Assembly (NCBI GenBank): GCA_905250125.1
Contig: CAJNOL010000477.1
Span: forward strand, 9,690 to 73,689
From: Rotaria sordida
Lineage: Eukaryota; Rotifera; Eurotatoria; Philodinida; Philodinidae
DNA length: 64,000 nt
Direction: 5' to 3'
Shown here: positions 35,250 to 48,059 of the stretch, one piece after another
How the letters are laid out: each line of letters opens with the position of its first letter
How positions within the stretch are numbered: position 1 is the first letter of the stretch
Notes under the pieces: generated by a model
What the model saw: the letters and a program-made list of their open reading frames with translations, nothing else
Database searches by the model: none
Told to the model about the DNA's origin: nothing
Program-made: the position numbers and the translations under genes

Positions 35250-36689
35250 GTTCGACGACGAAGATAAGTCTGTATAGCTCACTTATGTTGTTTCTTTCTT
35301 AAGTATAAAAACGACAGTAGAGAAAGGTAAAATATTTATACCATTTCTTTCACGTTCTGCGACTAAAAATGACGCATGGATTCAGTATCTTGCATAATTA
35401 CAGTGTTCTTAGAGAACAGAATCGAATGAAATGAAATTGAGTCATGATGCTACGTGGCTAGTATTTCACGTCAGTTGAAATGACGTCATTGCTGCCATAG
35501 AAAGGTTTTCAAAGCATACTTCCGTTTTATTAATACACGTCACCATCGATTATTTTGACTATTTTCTACACTTATGGAGATATTTACAACACCTTTTATT
35601 TAAACGAAACGAGTTTCCACTGCTTGACAAAATCATACGAACGAGCTTGTCAAAGAATGTTTAGATTTCCATGTTCTATGAAAGTCTTCTGTTCGTTTGC
35701 GAATTAGTTAATATTTGAATAGAAGCTACATCAGTCTTATCTCTAATAATCAAACATGTTGATGGTAAATACTCGTGCAATCATAACAACAACAGTTCAT
35801 CACATCTTGATAACGATTTGAATGGATTTCATTTCTCATTTTCACATTGAACAGTCAACAATCGAAAATTTGACATTGCACAAATAAGATCCAGAATGAT
35901 TGTTCGCTCTTATTATGACTACTGTGAAACGAATTGAGTCTTAGTTCAATAAGAAATTGTTCATGGAAATCAGCAAAATGTTATAAAATGCTGAATATTT
36001 TATCGTGATCAATTTAGTCGAGCATTACAATCTTCGTTTACTTTTACTTTTACTTCTATAATTTGCAAAGAACTTTCAGAATATTATTAATCTGCATCGA
36101 TATTAGTTTCATAAAAACCTCGAAAGTATTTTTAATCCAGTTTACTTGTAATTCTTCCTTTGTTCAATGCGATGAACAATTTTGGTTTTATAATTGTATG
36201 TGATGGGAACGAGAACAATAATGAAATTATTCTTATCTTTATATTTATAGACACAAACATATATCGAGAAGTATCTATCAACTACAAAACGACTGAGAAT
36301 CGTAGTTTTTATCTAAAATATAGAGTTTACGGTCAGAAGAAGTTTTCTTGGACATATATAAACGATACAAGTGTAGACATTTATACTACAAATAAAAGTT
36401 TAATATGATGATACAAAGTGCCGGTATACTTTCGTAGTCTTTTTAATACATGCTTGAATAACATTTAATGATCGCTTATTATATATTTACTTTTGTTTAT
36501 TTTATGCTTTGTCCCTATGTCGTTATTCGATGATTCTATTCAAAATGTACACAATAAGGAAAGAAAAGCGTCGGTACATCATCAGTGAGTAGAAAAAAGA
36601 TTCTATAAATGTCTCACAAGTAGGATGATTTCTAAACTGTCACGCTAATACAATATACCTCACTATTAATTATTATCGCTCGCATGGTG
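35250..36689. other. Intergenic
   Basis: No gene was recognised in this AT-rich region. It probably includes the promoter of the HAD gene near 35250-35450. The frame at 36160-36408 (+) has no similarity and lies in repetitive AT text. Confidence 0.5.
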
Positions 36690-37495
36690 ATGTAAATTAT
36701 GGACATAGTCCTAGCCGTCCATCTGCACTCGACTCATCTCAAATCAAACAACTCGATCAAACACCATTCGACACAATCGATCAGCTACTGCTGCTGAATT
36801 ACTATCACTTATACACTTAAACACTATCGAACGCATGATACAACGTTATCGTCTGTCTCTTAGCTATCGTCCACACAAGTTTTCTGTTACAGTCAAGAGC
36901 AATAATATTAATGCTCAAAAACAATACCAATTTGCTGCATTACATCATCATGCTAATATCAAGAAGTATATTTTTGAAGATGGATGTTATGTGAGTTGAA
37001 GAAACACACAACAGATTGTTTGGTATAGATGAGGAAAGCCGACACCAAAGCAGGAAATTTCATCCTTATGGGCGCATGTTAACTTAGTTGGTTCCATTGG
37101 ATGAAATGGTTATGTTTTCTATCGATTCGATAGCTGGTTAAATAGTGATACATATTGTGATACAGTAAATGAAGCTTTATCTGGAATTATAAAAAAATTA
37201 AATAGATTCTTATATGTTTCTGATCGAGTTAGATGGCATAGAAGTGCTCAATTCAAACAAAGGTGTGACCAACATAATATTGAATTATGTAAATGGTCAG
37301 GTTATAGTTCTGATTTTAATGCTATTGAACCAATCTGGAACACTATCAAACAAAAAATTAAAAACAAGAAGCCAAAATCACAAGATGAACTAGAGAATGC
37401 TATCAACGAAGCTTTAAATGGTTTATCATTAAATATCATTCAAGCATACATTAATAAGACTCAGAATATATATCAACAGTATCAGAGGTCCCTTT
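36690..37495 (+). pseudogene. Decayed Tc1/mariner-family transposase
   Basis: Conceptual translation shows a helix-turn-helix region (ATAAELLSLIHLNT, then ERMIQRYRL), a region resembling the first catalytic block (FEDGCYV), WYR*GKPTPKQE, and a C-terminal block HNIELCKWSGYSSDFNAIEP followed by IWNTIKQKI that fits the final catalytic glutamate. Damage includes a frameshift near 36775 and three in-frame TGA codons between about 37000 and 37110 (at positions expected to be Arg or Trp), while the last 380 bases stay open. The element is inactive; its inverted repeats were not identified. Confidence 0.75.
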
Positions 37496-39733
37496 TGCTT
37501 CTTCTTTTAGTTCAGTTTTATTTCGAATGACCCGACCCAAGATAGAGAGCATCGCGATGAGAGAAAAAAAGAATCAAAGAATGTAAACAAAGAGAACGAA
37601 AACAGAACAGAGACAAGAAGCGAATGCCAAAGGCGAACAGAGAGAAAACGGATAATAACAGCTAAAGCGATGTGAGGGTATGTGAACAACATGCCTGTAA
37701 CAAACAGCTTGTATCTTCATATTGAATTTTATTTGTATTATAAACATTTATATTGGTGCTATTCATATATATATATCCAAGAAGAAAACTTCCTCTCACC
37801 ATAAACTCTATATTTTAAATAAAAAATACGATTCTCAGTCATTTTGTCGTTGGTAGATTGGTTTTTGAACTCGAAGAGTAAATAAAAGAAGTATTAACAC
37901 AAAGTATATGAAGTTGATTGAAATGTTCATCAAGTAAATAAAGACAATCGATAAAACTTTTCAAACAGACATGCCATTCTAACAAATTTGAAGAGAAAAC
38001 AGTTGGAGTTGAAATCTCGAACGTAATTGTTGATAATAGATTAATGATGAACCAAAATTTAAATATCATAACTTGGGAAATATAGTAAAGATTTATGTGA
38101 ATATAAGTTGATTCACACCTTCTGTTAAACTTGGTTTTTCATTTTTACTAATATCGATAACAAGTGATGAAATGTTATTTTTAAATATATGAATTCCAGA
38201 AGTTTCGTCAAAAATATAAATACAAAAGTCTTGAGGAGGAAAAAAATTATTCATTTTAAATATCGATCAAATTGTAATATCAATTCTTTTAGGCGTTTGA
38301 AATTAAATTCGCATAGACAGTCTCCGCCATATCTACCCACACCTACAGCTTTCCTCACACCCATACCCAAATGTCGCAGAAGCAATTATCCGGGAAGCAA
38401 CTGTCCCGGAAGCAGGTGTCGCGGGAGTATCACTTTGGTAAGCAATATTCGTGTTACTTGAATTCACATCATGTCATACTCTTACAGAGATTGAATATAA
38501 TATAGAATTTTCGATAGGTTGAAAAAGCCAACTTCATCAATATTGTCTTTTCCACTTTTAGATTTCTGGAACAAATTTCTCACTTCACGTTTTAACTAAA
38601 GATTATATGAATGACAATGAGTAAGTTTTTAAAGAGAGCGTCCATGATAACATCAAGTGACCGATGCACTCGTCAAAATTTAAATTTTGAGGAGTGCCTA
38701 GGATGCTGGGATCATCCTTGATGTTCTTATGGAGGCTCTCTTAATCACCCTGTTAAGCATAATTTCATTTAGAAATATTCAGAGATTTCTTTTTATAGAT
38801 CATTAATTGAAAATAAAATTCATCTATTTATGTGTAATTTAAACGAAAAATTAAGCCAAATTATATTGAGGACTAATCAAAAGTTCTAAGAACAATAAAT
38901 GAAATTATGAAATCAAAGAGATATTTTTAGTTTTATTTTATTAAATATTCAAAGGGTGTGGGTGTAGGATATGGACGCTGCTCATTTTTCACACACCCAC
39001 ATCCTACTTATATTTAATAAACTGACCATTTTATAATTAATTACTGCTACTTTTTTGTACTAACCATTTACATACTTTTTTACAGACCATTTCATCTATT
39101 ATACTGATCACTTGAAGGGTAGCGAAAAAGAAGTCCTATATTCTAGTACAGCGTGGTTATCTTTTGAAAAAAAAGCACTTCATGTTCAATCATCTAAACA
39201 AGCATTCGATTTTTAAGAAAATATCAATTTATCCGTCAACTGAAATTGAAAGCTTCACATCACATTTGGCAGTCAGTTGAAACTGGAATATCATCTAGTG
39301 TTTTTTTTTTCATAATCCGGAGGAAAAAAACAGAGTTCTCACTTCAAAATCATCATTTGATGCAGCGCATTGAGAACGAACGGAACTTCGTATCGAAATT
39401 TCGAAAAAAAAATCGATCATGTAGAAACGTAAAACTTTATAACGGCATTTGAATGGGAGTCGTACAACTCTTCGATCTTTAAATCATCTCGATACAAAAT
39501 AGCGACTTCGAATTATATGGCAAGAACAAAAAACTTGCGACCGATTGCTGTAAAATACTTCGCGCCGTAAAAATTGAATCAATAGACTAATTGATATTAA
39601 TCACTGTTATTTTGCAGTTAATCGAGTTTATTATAAACTATTTAGATATTCTTTAATTTATTATTTGGATTGCTAATCCACATTATTTTTGAGCTCTAAC
39701 ATCTCAAACCTTTGCTTTATAGTTTATGAAGTC
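37496..39733. other. Intergenic with small repeats
   Basis: No gene could be supported. A GC-richer patch at about 38320-38440 has short open frames without recognisable domains. An inverted pair around GGGTGTGGGTGTAGGAT / ACACACCCACATCCTACT lies at about 38950-39010. Confidence 0.5.
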
Positions 39734-39851
39734 GCTTACGGCCATACCACGTTGAATACACCAGTTCTCGTCCGATCACTGAAGTTAAGCAACGTCGGGC
39801 TCGGTTAGTACTTGGATGGGTGACCGCCTGGGAATACCGAGTGTCGTAAGC
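39734..39851 (+). rRNA. 5S ribosomal RNA
   Basis: This is a 118-nt 5S gene. The ends pair (GCTTACGGC with GTCGTAAGC). The internal Pol III promoter is visible: A box AAGTTAAGCAACGTCGGGC, and C box GGATGGGTGACCGCCTGGGA. It is close to the animal 5S consensus. Only one copy lies in this window. It is followed directly by a T-run terminator. Confidence 0.97.
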
Positions 39852-39860
39852 TTTTTTTTT
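39852..39860 (+). terminator. Pol III T-run terminator of 5S
   Basis: A run of nine T follows the last paired base of the 5S gene, as expected for RNA polymerase III termination. Confidence 0.9.
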
Positions 39861-40102
39861 GTCAATCGTAATTACAAAAGATAATCCAACTGAAATCTTT
39901 TTACTGACTTGATTTTATCGCGTAAGATATCAAAAAGAATCTTAGAAATCTAAAAATCTTCTTTTTCTTATAATTTCAATACTATGATTTATGTATTTTG
40001 AACAATTAAACTCACTCATAAAATTTCCAAATCTAAGATTTAAATATTTTATTTCGTTTAAAAGCAATCAAATACAGTTTATATTATTAATAATTAAAGT
40101 TA

Positions 40103-42233
40103 TTATTCAATGGTGACATAAATATTATCAACAGTTGCATTTGCTTCTTGAAATACAATGGTAAGTTGTAGTTCGACAGTAGTTGAAGGACATGGAATAG
40201 TAGCAATAAATGTTGACGGTTGCGTAAACAAAGTTATATGTAATGTTGATTCTATAATAATATTATGATAATTTTTGTTTTATTTCTATGATTTAACTTA
40301 CGTTCAAGACCAATTTGATTGTTATTCGAATCAATAAAACGTACATTGATATAAGCAGGTAGATTAGATAAATTTAAAGTTCCTGCTGCTTTTTCTTGCA
40401 TTTCAAGATAAATTTTACTTCGTCCATTTTCAATCAATCGTTCATAACGACGTACATCAATAGTTTGTTGTAATGTCGCATTTATTTTTCTTGCTTGAAA
40501 AACACATTCATCAGTACTAAATTCATCTTGTTTAGTAAAAACGTCTCCATTGCTATTCCAATTGGCTATTGTACCAGAAATTCCCGTACAGCTTGCATTA
40601 CCATTATGTACTAAATTTCTATTTTTTCCTTTGGATCCATCGGGTAGAATTGCTTGTGCAATGGATAGAACTACATTTAATTGTCCTGGAGTAATTTTTA
40701 CACTAATAAGATTAGCTCCAGTAAAATCCACATTAACTACATTAGCATTTTCAAAATTAGCACCACCCAAAAATGTATTTCTAAATGATGCATCTGTTAG
40801 ATCTGCCCATTGAAAAATACAATCTGGCATATAAGCATATGAAAAATTTGTTTGCATAGCTTTTGCAGTATGAAAATTTGTTGATTGAGCGAATACGTTA
40901 ACCATTTGAGCTTGAAAAAGATTTGCTGAACGAAAATCTGCCGACGAAATTTTAGATTCAGAAAAATCTGTTTGAAAAGCAATAATATCTTGAAAATCTG
41001 TTGATTCAAGATCTGCATTATGCATATATGCTTGAGATAAATTTGCATTTCGAAATGAAGCACGTCGAATTGTTGCATATGAAAAATTACTTTGAAATAC
41101 ATTAGTATCAATAAAATTGGTGAGAGATAAATAAGCTCGATAAAAATCTGTTTGAATAATTTGTGATCCATGAAATGAAGTACCAGTCATATTACACCAA
41201 CTAAAATTAGCTTTATTTAAATATATTTGTTCAAATGAAGCATTGATTAAATTCGTTAATGGTAATGAAAGTTGAGTATAATTTAACCAACGACCGACTA
41301 TACAAAAAAAAAAAACAAAAGAATGAAAATGAATAAAAATTTACTTTGATCAAATTCAACATCCATATCATCTAAATCAAGATTTTTTAAATTCGCTCCT
41401 TGTAAATCTAAAGTTGGACTATCTGCATTTTGAACATACAGAAGTTTAGATTTGTATAAAAATCGAATCAATAATGATTTATAAAGAGAATCAAATCGAC
41501 GTATTAATGAACGAACTTTCAATTCGAGATTAGTTATATTCAATGGTTGTTGTGCTGACATAATTTTATCGATAAAATCTGTTAATAATTCGGTATATTC
41601 TTTATTAATATCATTTTTCCTACGTTGTTCATTGGATTGTTTTTCTTCTAATAATATTTGCAAACGTTTTTCTTCAGTTTCAAACTGTTGTTTTAATTGT
41701 TGTATTGCAAGTTTTAAATCTTGTTCACGTTGTTGTTGTTCAATTGATCGATCTTCTGAACGATGTATTTCAGTTAAATTATATTGACGTTCAAGACGTT
41801 GATTTTCAATAGATAATTGTCGTTCATAACGTTGTTGTTCAAATAATCGATCTTCTACACGATGTTTTTCAATTAAATTTTCTTGACGTCTTTGACGTTC
41901 ATTTTCAATATATAATATTTGTTCACGTTGTAATCGTGCTATTTCTTTATTTGAGTCACTTAATAATTTAGCAATTTTTTCATTCGATTCACGTAAATCA
42001 GTTTGATTCGATGTACGTGGTAAGAATATAAAAACAGCAAGAATAGCACCAAGTATTAATACAATAAGTAAACCGATCAGGATTTTCAAGACATCTAGTG
42101 AACTAGATTTTGATGGAGCCGGTGGTGCTGGAGGAGGAGGAGGAGGAGGAAGAACAGGAGGAGGTAGTAGAACATTAGGCATAGTGAATGGAAATTGTGC
42201 AGGATCAAAGAAAACTGGAGGAGCTGTTGCCAT
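40103..42233 (-). CDS. Membrane-anchored coiled-coil / pentapeptide-repeat protein
   Basis: Three exons (41345-42233, 40302-41297, 40103-40251) give 677 residues in frame. The order is: a proline-rich N-terminus (VLPPPPPPPAPPAP), one transmembrane helix (about residues 50-70, ILIGLLIVLILGAILAVFIF), a long Arg/Glu/Gln coiled coil (about 75-220) with RQ(N/Y)LxExHRxEDR-like repeats, then pentapeptide repeats (about 275-480, A[D/N][L/F]xx: ANLKNLDLDDMD, ASFRNANLSQAYMHNADLES, GGANFENANVVNVDFTGANL), then a beta-rich C-terminus ending VDNIYVTIE. This is probably a type II or III single-pass protein with a beta-helix outside or in the cytosol. The function is unknown. Pentapeptide proteins are mostly bacterial, so an ancient transfer followed by fusion is possible. 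Confidence 0.88.
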
Positions 42234-44651
42234 TTTTTATTTGTAATAAAAAATGAATGATTCGTTACGAAATTTTTTATGCATATCTTTTTATGTCAAT
42301 ATTTTTGGATTAGTTCTATTGAAGTATGATATTTTATTAGATTCAAATTTCACTTAAAAAAAACAAATGTATTATGTTTCTTGTATTTAACAAATATATT
42401 TATCTGCTTGAATCTAATGTTGTTATCATGAAATTTTTGAAATTCGATTCTATCTTGCTCGCTGATATCAAAAAAGATTTCACAGAACTGAATACTGGAT
42501 ATTTAATATATGTCAGTAAATGCTAAGCACTATGGTAATAATTTATTTTCAATTGAAGAAGCAGTATTAAATGACATCAAGAACCAACACGTTTAGATCT
42601 TTTATGTCAACTGTTTATTAGTATATTCAGAAAACTTATTCAAGGTATAAATATTTTCTATAGAATGCCTTGAAAATGCAAGAAATATAAATTATTCTCA
42701 GAACATACAACTCAGCCAAATCAAATAACAATTAGTAAACTTCTCTCAAGAAATTTCTTTTTATATATGAATAGATATCTAAACCATAACAAACGAATTT
42801 CTATTTATGGCAGATTTCGAGATTAACCAATGAAACGTAAACATTATTTTACAGAAGGATTCTGCACTTCATTGATAGGAAAACTCTAAAATAGATTCTA
42901 TGTTATTCTTATTTTCTAGAAAATAATAATCTATTATTGTTTTGGTATTCACATTAGCGCAAAAAAAAACATTTTTTTGGATATTATATCGCTTTAACAT
43001 ATAGTAAGCAATCCTATTTATTCAGCCTTTTCAATATTTTCTATCAGTTTTTGTTCGTTAAGCAATAATAATATATTATCTACATGGCAAATGCTAATCG
43101 TGACATTCAGTACTATGTTGATCTTTTGCTCGGTAGGATTTCTTTTTAGCAAAGAATATATCGACTAGAAAGAAAAATCAACCTATGAAATGATATATGA
43201 CATACAAATTTTTTTTTTGTTGTTTTTCTTCAAATAGTTATTCATCACTTGACATTCTATTACTTAATTTTAAATAAAAATTTAGTATGCTAAATACTTA
43301 TATATTTAATTGTCACATTTCGTTATATAAAGAAATACATGATTGATTTCAATGTGAATAAAATCTCGTGTAGAGATAATAATTTAATATTTATTATTAG
43401 TTTTATTTATTTACTCTTTCTTCTATGATTTTATATAATTATTATTTTATATGAAATTTCAGAGAATGAATTCAATACTCTCTCTCTAAATTATTATTAT
43501 TATTATTATTATTATTATTTATCAAATAATTTCAACAATCTATTTTTGTCTATAACAATATTTATGCTTGATCGAAGGCCATTTACTAGTCAACACTGAA
43601 TACCATTTATATATATGATAATAATTATCATACAATAGAATCTTCGATGGTAAGAATTTATGTTATGTCCAATTTCTTATCTATATACTAGTGTGCCAAT
43701 GAATTGATGAGTATTGTATTAGTACTGATTGTCCTTTGAATGAACAATCTAACGGTCTTCTCCTTTTTTTGTTCATTTTCATCTTGATTTTATTCAGGTA
43801 TCTGAAATCTTTAAAATGTCTATGTGTTTGTTTTTTAGTGTCACCTTCTTTTAAGGAGAAAATAAAGTATGTTCTCTATTGAATAACTTGTTACAATGAA
43901 ATTAAAATACTTCTTATATAATCATCATGTCTGTTTAGTGTACATGTTCTACAACTAATCTTGAACGAATATTATTTTTGTCGTCGTTAGTTGATCTATT
44001 TGAAGACAGATTAAGATGAAATGTTTTATTTGTCTGTCCTATTGATTGTTCATTACTGTCTCGTCTTTTTTTTTGTGAAGAGACAACATATTACATCATT
44101 ATCATCGCCCAATAATGACAAGAGCAAACGAAGGTTAAAATAGTTATTAAGGTGGATCTGCGATTATAATATATAATTAGTAATGATACATGTGAATAAG
44201 AACTAATTTGAGATTTTTTTTTGCATATTGAAAAGAAAAGCCTAATCAATGTCTTGCTATAGCTCGTCACTTTTTCTTTTCTATGGTAATGCTTAAATTG
44301 TTCTCTACGTTCTATAAACATATATATATATATATATACAAATTGCTGTCTCTAGACACAGAACAGAAAGTAATGACAGAACAGTATTGAGAGTAGTAAA
44401 AAAAAAAAAAAGAAATGCTAGAAACTTTTTTTTTTCTTTATTCTTACACTGATTTCATTATGCATATATGTGTGAGTATTGTTACGGCATTCCTTCCTGG
44501 TGAGTACTTTTTTTTTTTCAATGGAACGGAAAAATTACATCAAGAAATAAATAGCCTTGCTGTTTAATATATAATCATCGTCATCATCGTGTATTCAGTA
44601 GATTTAATATGTATATAGATTAATAATACTTGTATTTTTTTTTTCTAGAAA
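42234..44651. other. Intergenic, microsatellite-bearing
   Basis: No gene was recognised. It contains an (ATT)n tract at about 43487-43520, a short (TA)n near 44320-44337 and several homopolymer runs. The end of the interval (TTTTTTTTTCTAG, AG at 44647-44648) forms an acceptor-like site 3 nt before the ATG of the following gene, consistent with trans-splicing or a 5'UTR intron. Confidence 0.5.
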
Positions 44652-46344
44652 ATGCAATTAGCTATAGCACTTTATAATAATGATGTTGATAATGAAGATG
44701 AACTTGAATTTCGTAGAGGTGATATATTAACTGTACTAATTGAAAATCCAAATGGTTTTGATGGTTGGTGGTTATGTAAACATAAAGATAAATATGGTCT
44801 ATGTCCTGGAAATCGATTAAAACTTATACAAAATACAAATACATCTTCAATGAAATTGAATGATTATGTACATTCAAATTCTCGTCTATCGACAGCATCT
44901 GTAAGTTTGAATAAAACTGAAAAAAAATTAATGTTTAAAAATATATTAGATGTACGATGATCTATCAAGTAATTATGATAACCCGATAGTATCATCATCA
45001 TCATCATCATTACGAAATTATGATAATGATAATCCACAAGATTCAAGTAAGTTATCGAAATTCGAATGATTAGATTATGCTATTATTTATCACATAAAAG
45101 AAAGGCTTTTATTTTACAAAGTAGAATCATTAAAATGTTAAAGATTAATTTTTTTTTTTATCCTCTAGAATTTATTTCCAATTCATCACCTGAATCTTCT
45201 TTATGTTCATCCGGTATTTATTCTACTAATGATCTTCATTTATCTTCATCATCATCATCCGACTTTTATACAATTCCTATTACCAATAATCCTTTATCGT
45301 TAAGTAAGTTTTATTATAACATATTGTTATCAAGATGTCAAGTAAACAATAAATAGCATATCTGTTTTATTAATGAAAACCAGATAATCTATTATATGAT
45401 TTGTTTTTTTTTTCTTTTTTTTAGGTGACCTTGATCAATTACAAAATTCTTTTCAAAAATTATCTGTACGTTCATCATTAATTGATAAATATTGTCAACT
45501 TATATTAAAAACAAATATTGAATCAATAATTCATTCATTTATAGATGAATGTTATTTATTTCTTCATAATTATGGTTGTTTATTAGATCGATATACATAT
45601 AGATTAATAAAGGAAAATTATCTTTATGAATTAGAACAAAAGAAAAAACAAATAATCGAGTTATCAACAAAAATAATTCAATTAATAAAATCCATTATTG
45701 ATTTACGATTAAAAGAAAAATTTCATCCGAATTCATTGATATCAAATGATATATTAAAAAAACTTCATCTTGAACCAATAACAGAAATTTCTAATGAAAA
45801 AATCAATACATCATTATCAGCAATACAAATTTATGGAAATTTTCTTAATAATAATAATCATTATCAAACAGATATGAAAAATTCGAAAACATGTTTTTCA
45901 GATTTTTTATCATTATCTTCATATAATAAAACAAATGATTATGAATATATGAATAATATTTGTTCAATAAATCCATTGATTAAATGTTATTATCGACATA
46001 TAAATGAACAAATTAATTTAATAATTAAACGTTTTTCATATTTATTAGAAACTGATAATAAAATTTCATTGTTAATCACTGAAGGTAAAGCACTTACTGT
46101 TGCAGGACATAAACTTATATTTGTACTTGAAACACTTCATGAACATGTACAACAAATACATACATCGTTAATTCATCTTACAACACAATTATATGAAACT
46201 TTAAAAAATTTAATTCAATTACTTAAAGAATTTACTCAAACAAATTGTACAAATATTCAAAAATTAATCATTCAATTTAAACAGAACATCAATATGATTA
46301 TGCATATTGTACAAAGAATAAAACAACATTGTAGCTTAGTTTAA
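44652..46344 (+). CDS. Cas-family scaffold (BCAR1/NEDD9-like)
   Basis: This is a docking protein for focal-adhesion signalling. Four exons (44652-44900, 44950-45046, 45169-45303, 45425-46344) give 466 residues. The N-terminal SH3 domain (residues 1-60) shows ALYNNDVDNEDELEFRRGD and GWWLCKHKDKYGLCPGNRLK, the Cas-type arrangement. A short substrate-like region has MYDDL, YDNP and DFYTIP tyrosine motifs and serine tracts. The C-terminal half is helical and ends in a region resembling the Cas FAT-like four-helix domain (AGHKLIFVLETLHEHV, then TTQLYETLKNLIQLLKEF). It is much shorter than vertebrate p130Cas (about 870), with a reduced YxxP region. Orthology to one vertebrate paralogue cannot be set. 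The start is fixed by the SH3 and the acceptor just upstream. Confidence 0.85.
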
Positions 46345-46437
46345 TACTACTTCTTTTTTAATTTCTAGTCAGATATTTGAATAAATTGCATTAATGAAGA
46401 AAAAGAAATTTATATGTACTATTCTTAAGATAGATGT

Positions 46438-46462
46438 ATATATATATATATATATATATATA
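46438..46462. repeat. (TA)n microsatellite
   Basis: About 12 TA dinucleotides, just before a dispersed repeat copy. Confidence 0.9.
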
Positions 46463-46474
46463 AGCCAAAATTGG

Positions 46475-46605
46475 ACTGTTGGTCTGTAGGGAACCACAGA
46501 TCCATGGTTTTGTGAATCCGGACCTGACAATAAATTAAACTTTGGACGCGAACTCAGGTCTGAAAGAATCCGAAGCTCCCTAATGGTCTGTCTCGTAGAC
46601 ACATG
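46475..46605. repeat. Dispersed repeat, short copy
   Basis: Contains CCACAGATCCATGG, AATCCGGACCTGACA and AATCCGAAGCTCCCTAATGG. Terminal AGGGAGCTGC / GAAGCTCCCTAA-type sequence and GATCCGG motifs link it to copies at about 54590-54910 and 60550-60830. Confidence 0.55.
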
Positions 46606-48059
46606 CTAAACGAAATTAATTAGTTTTATTACTTATTTCATGTTCTTTTAGTCTGAAAAGAAGTTAATCTGTATTTATAACCAATTTTTTTTTCTTTTTT
46701 CTCTTCCACTTATCGTTCTGCTTTATTGTAATGCACTGTGTAACTACTCCAATTATTTGCTTTCAAAATTCTTCGAAATACAATTCAGTCTATAGTGATA
46801 CACAACGTTCGAAATGAACGATCACATTAATTTCAAGTAAATTTTGGTTAAGGCAAAAATTTCAGCTAGGCCTGACAGACGTCTGCAGTAAACTGTAAAA
46901 TTTGATATAGATAATAGTTCGTTTATGTTTAACTGATCAATCGTTTTCTCATCAAAACCTACTGAATTATGAATTATTGACTATGTTGATTCCGTATACG
47001 ATCATAAGAAATCCTCTCAGATCTTTCTATGCTTTCTAGAGAATTCGATATGTTCTATAATCTGGATAGAGGAAAAAGAATTTTTGGCGAAAAGTTCGTT
47101 AGTCGGGAAAATACATATTAAAAGACCTGAGACGATTTCTTATGATTATATGTGCCATCAACATAATTAGTAACCCACAATTTAGTAATTTTTAGTGAGA
47201 AAGTGCTTGATCAGTTGAAAATGTTTCCTCGTGAGATATACTAGTCTTTTCTTCTGTATAATGGAATGAATAGAAAAATAAATTAATCATACTAATGTAT
47301 CGAAGTAGTATGTGGGATGTTTACTTGTATTTGTGATTATACTATGTCTAAAAATAGAATTATGAATGAGAAAGAGTTCCGAATTTTGATGCTTTATAAT
47401 GGGATTAATTTAAAATTTTTGTATGTTGATTTAAATTATAAATATGTTGTAATTGGTTAAAACGATAATGTCTAAACAATTCTGTATTTCTTCTAATTCA
47501 AATTTGTTGAATTTAAGAAAACAAGGAGAAAAATCTCTCTGAATGCTTTATATTTCTTTTAAAGTATGCTATGATTACAGTAGAAAATCAACGGAAGAAG
47601 TAATGTTTCAGACTATTTTCTTTAGAGGTTATGTAATAAGATTGAATCGTTAACCTATAATGAAGTATTCATCAACGGAAAGAATAAAAGGTATTCCGTT
47701 TCGGAAAATGTTGAATAAAAATCTTATATCATTCACCTATAGAGAATCATAACTATAATAATATATCGGTTGCAAAAAGTCTTGCTACCAGATAAAAAAA
47801 TACCTAAACTTTAATCCTTTAGTCTCATTGTTTGACTACAAATAAAGCATCTTGAACAGTGATTTTTATCCCATAGTGAAACTTCTTGCCACTATTGTAT
47901 ATGATAAGCATATTCGCACCTTAAATCTAAAGAGCTCTTTTAAAAAGTATACGACGGTGTCGTATGTCACCGCGTTATCATATGCTGAGGATGATAACAG
48001 TACAGCGTAACGATTTTTTTCTTCTGATTTCGCATTTTTCCCTCACATTAAAAGAAAAG
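46606..48059. other. Intergenic
   Basis: No gene or clear repeat was recognised in this stretch. ORFs are short and unsupported. Confidence 0.5.

Noticed and set aside
38189-38461. Plus-strand frame with CRRSNYPGSNCPGSRCRGS
   Set aside because: Short imperfect repeat in GC-richer DNA, lacking family or splice evidence.
40550-41171. Overlapping frames antisense to, or in another frame of, the pentapeptide exon
   Set aside because: Shadows of the repetitive pentapeptide coding sequence.
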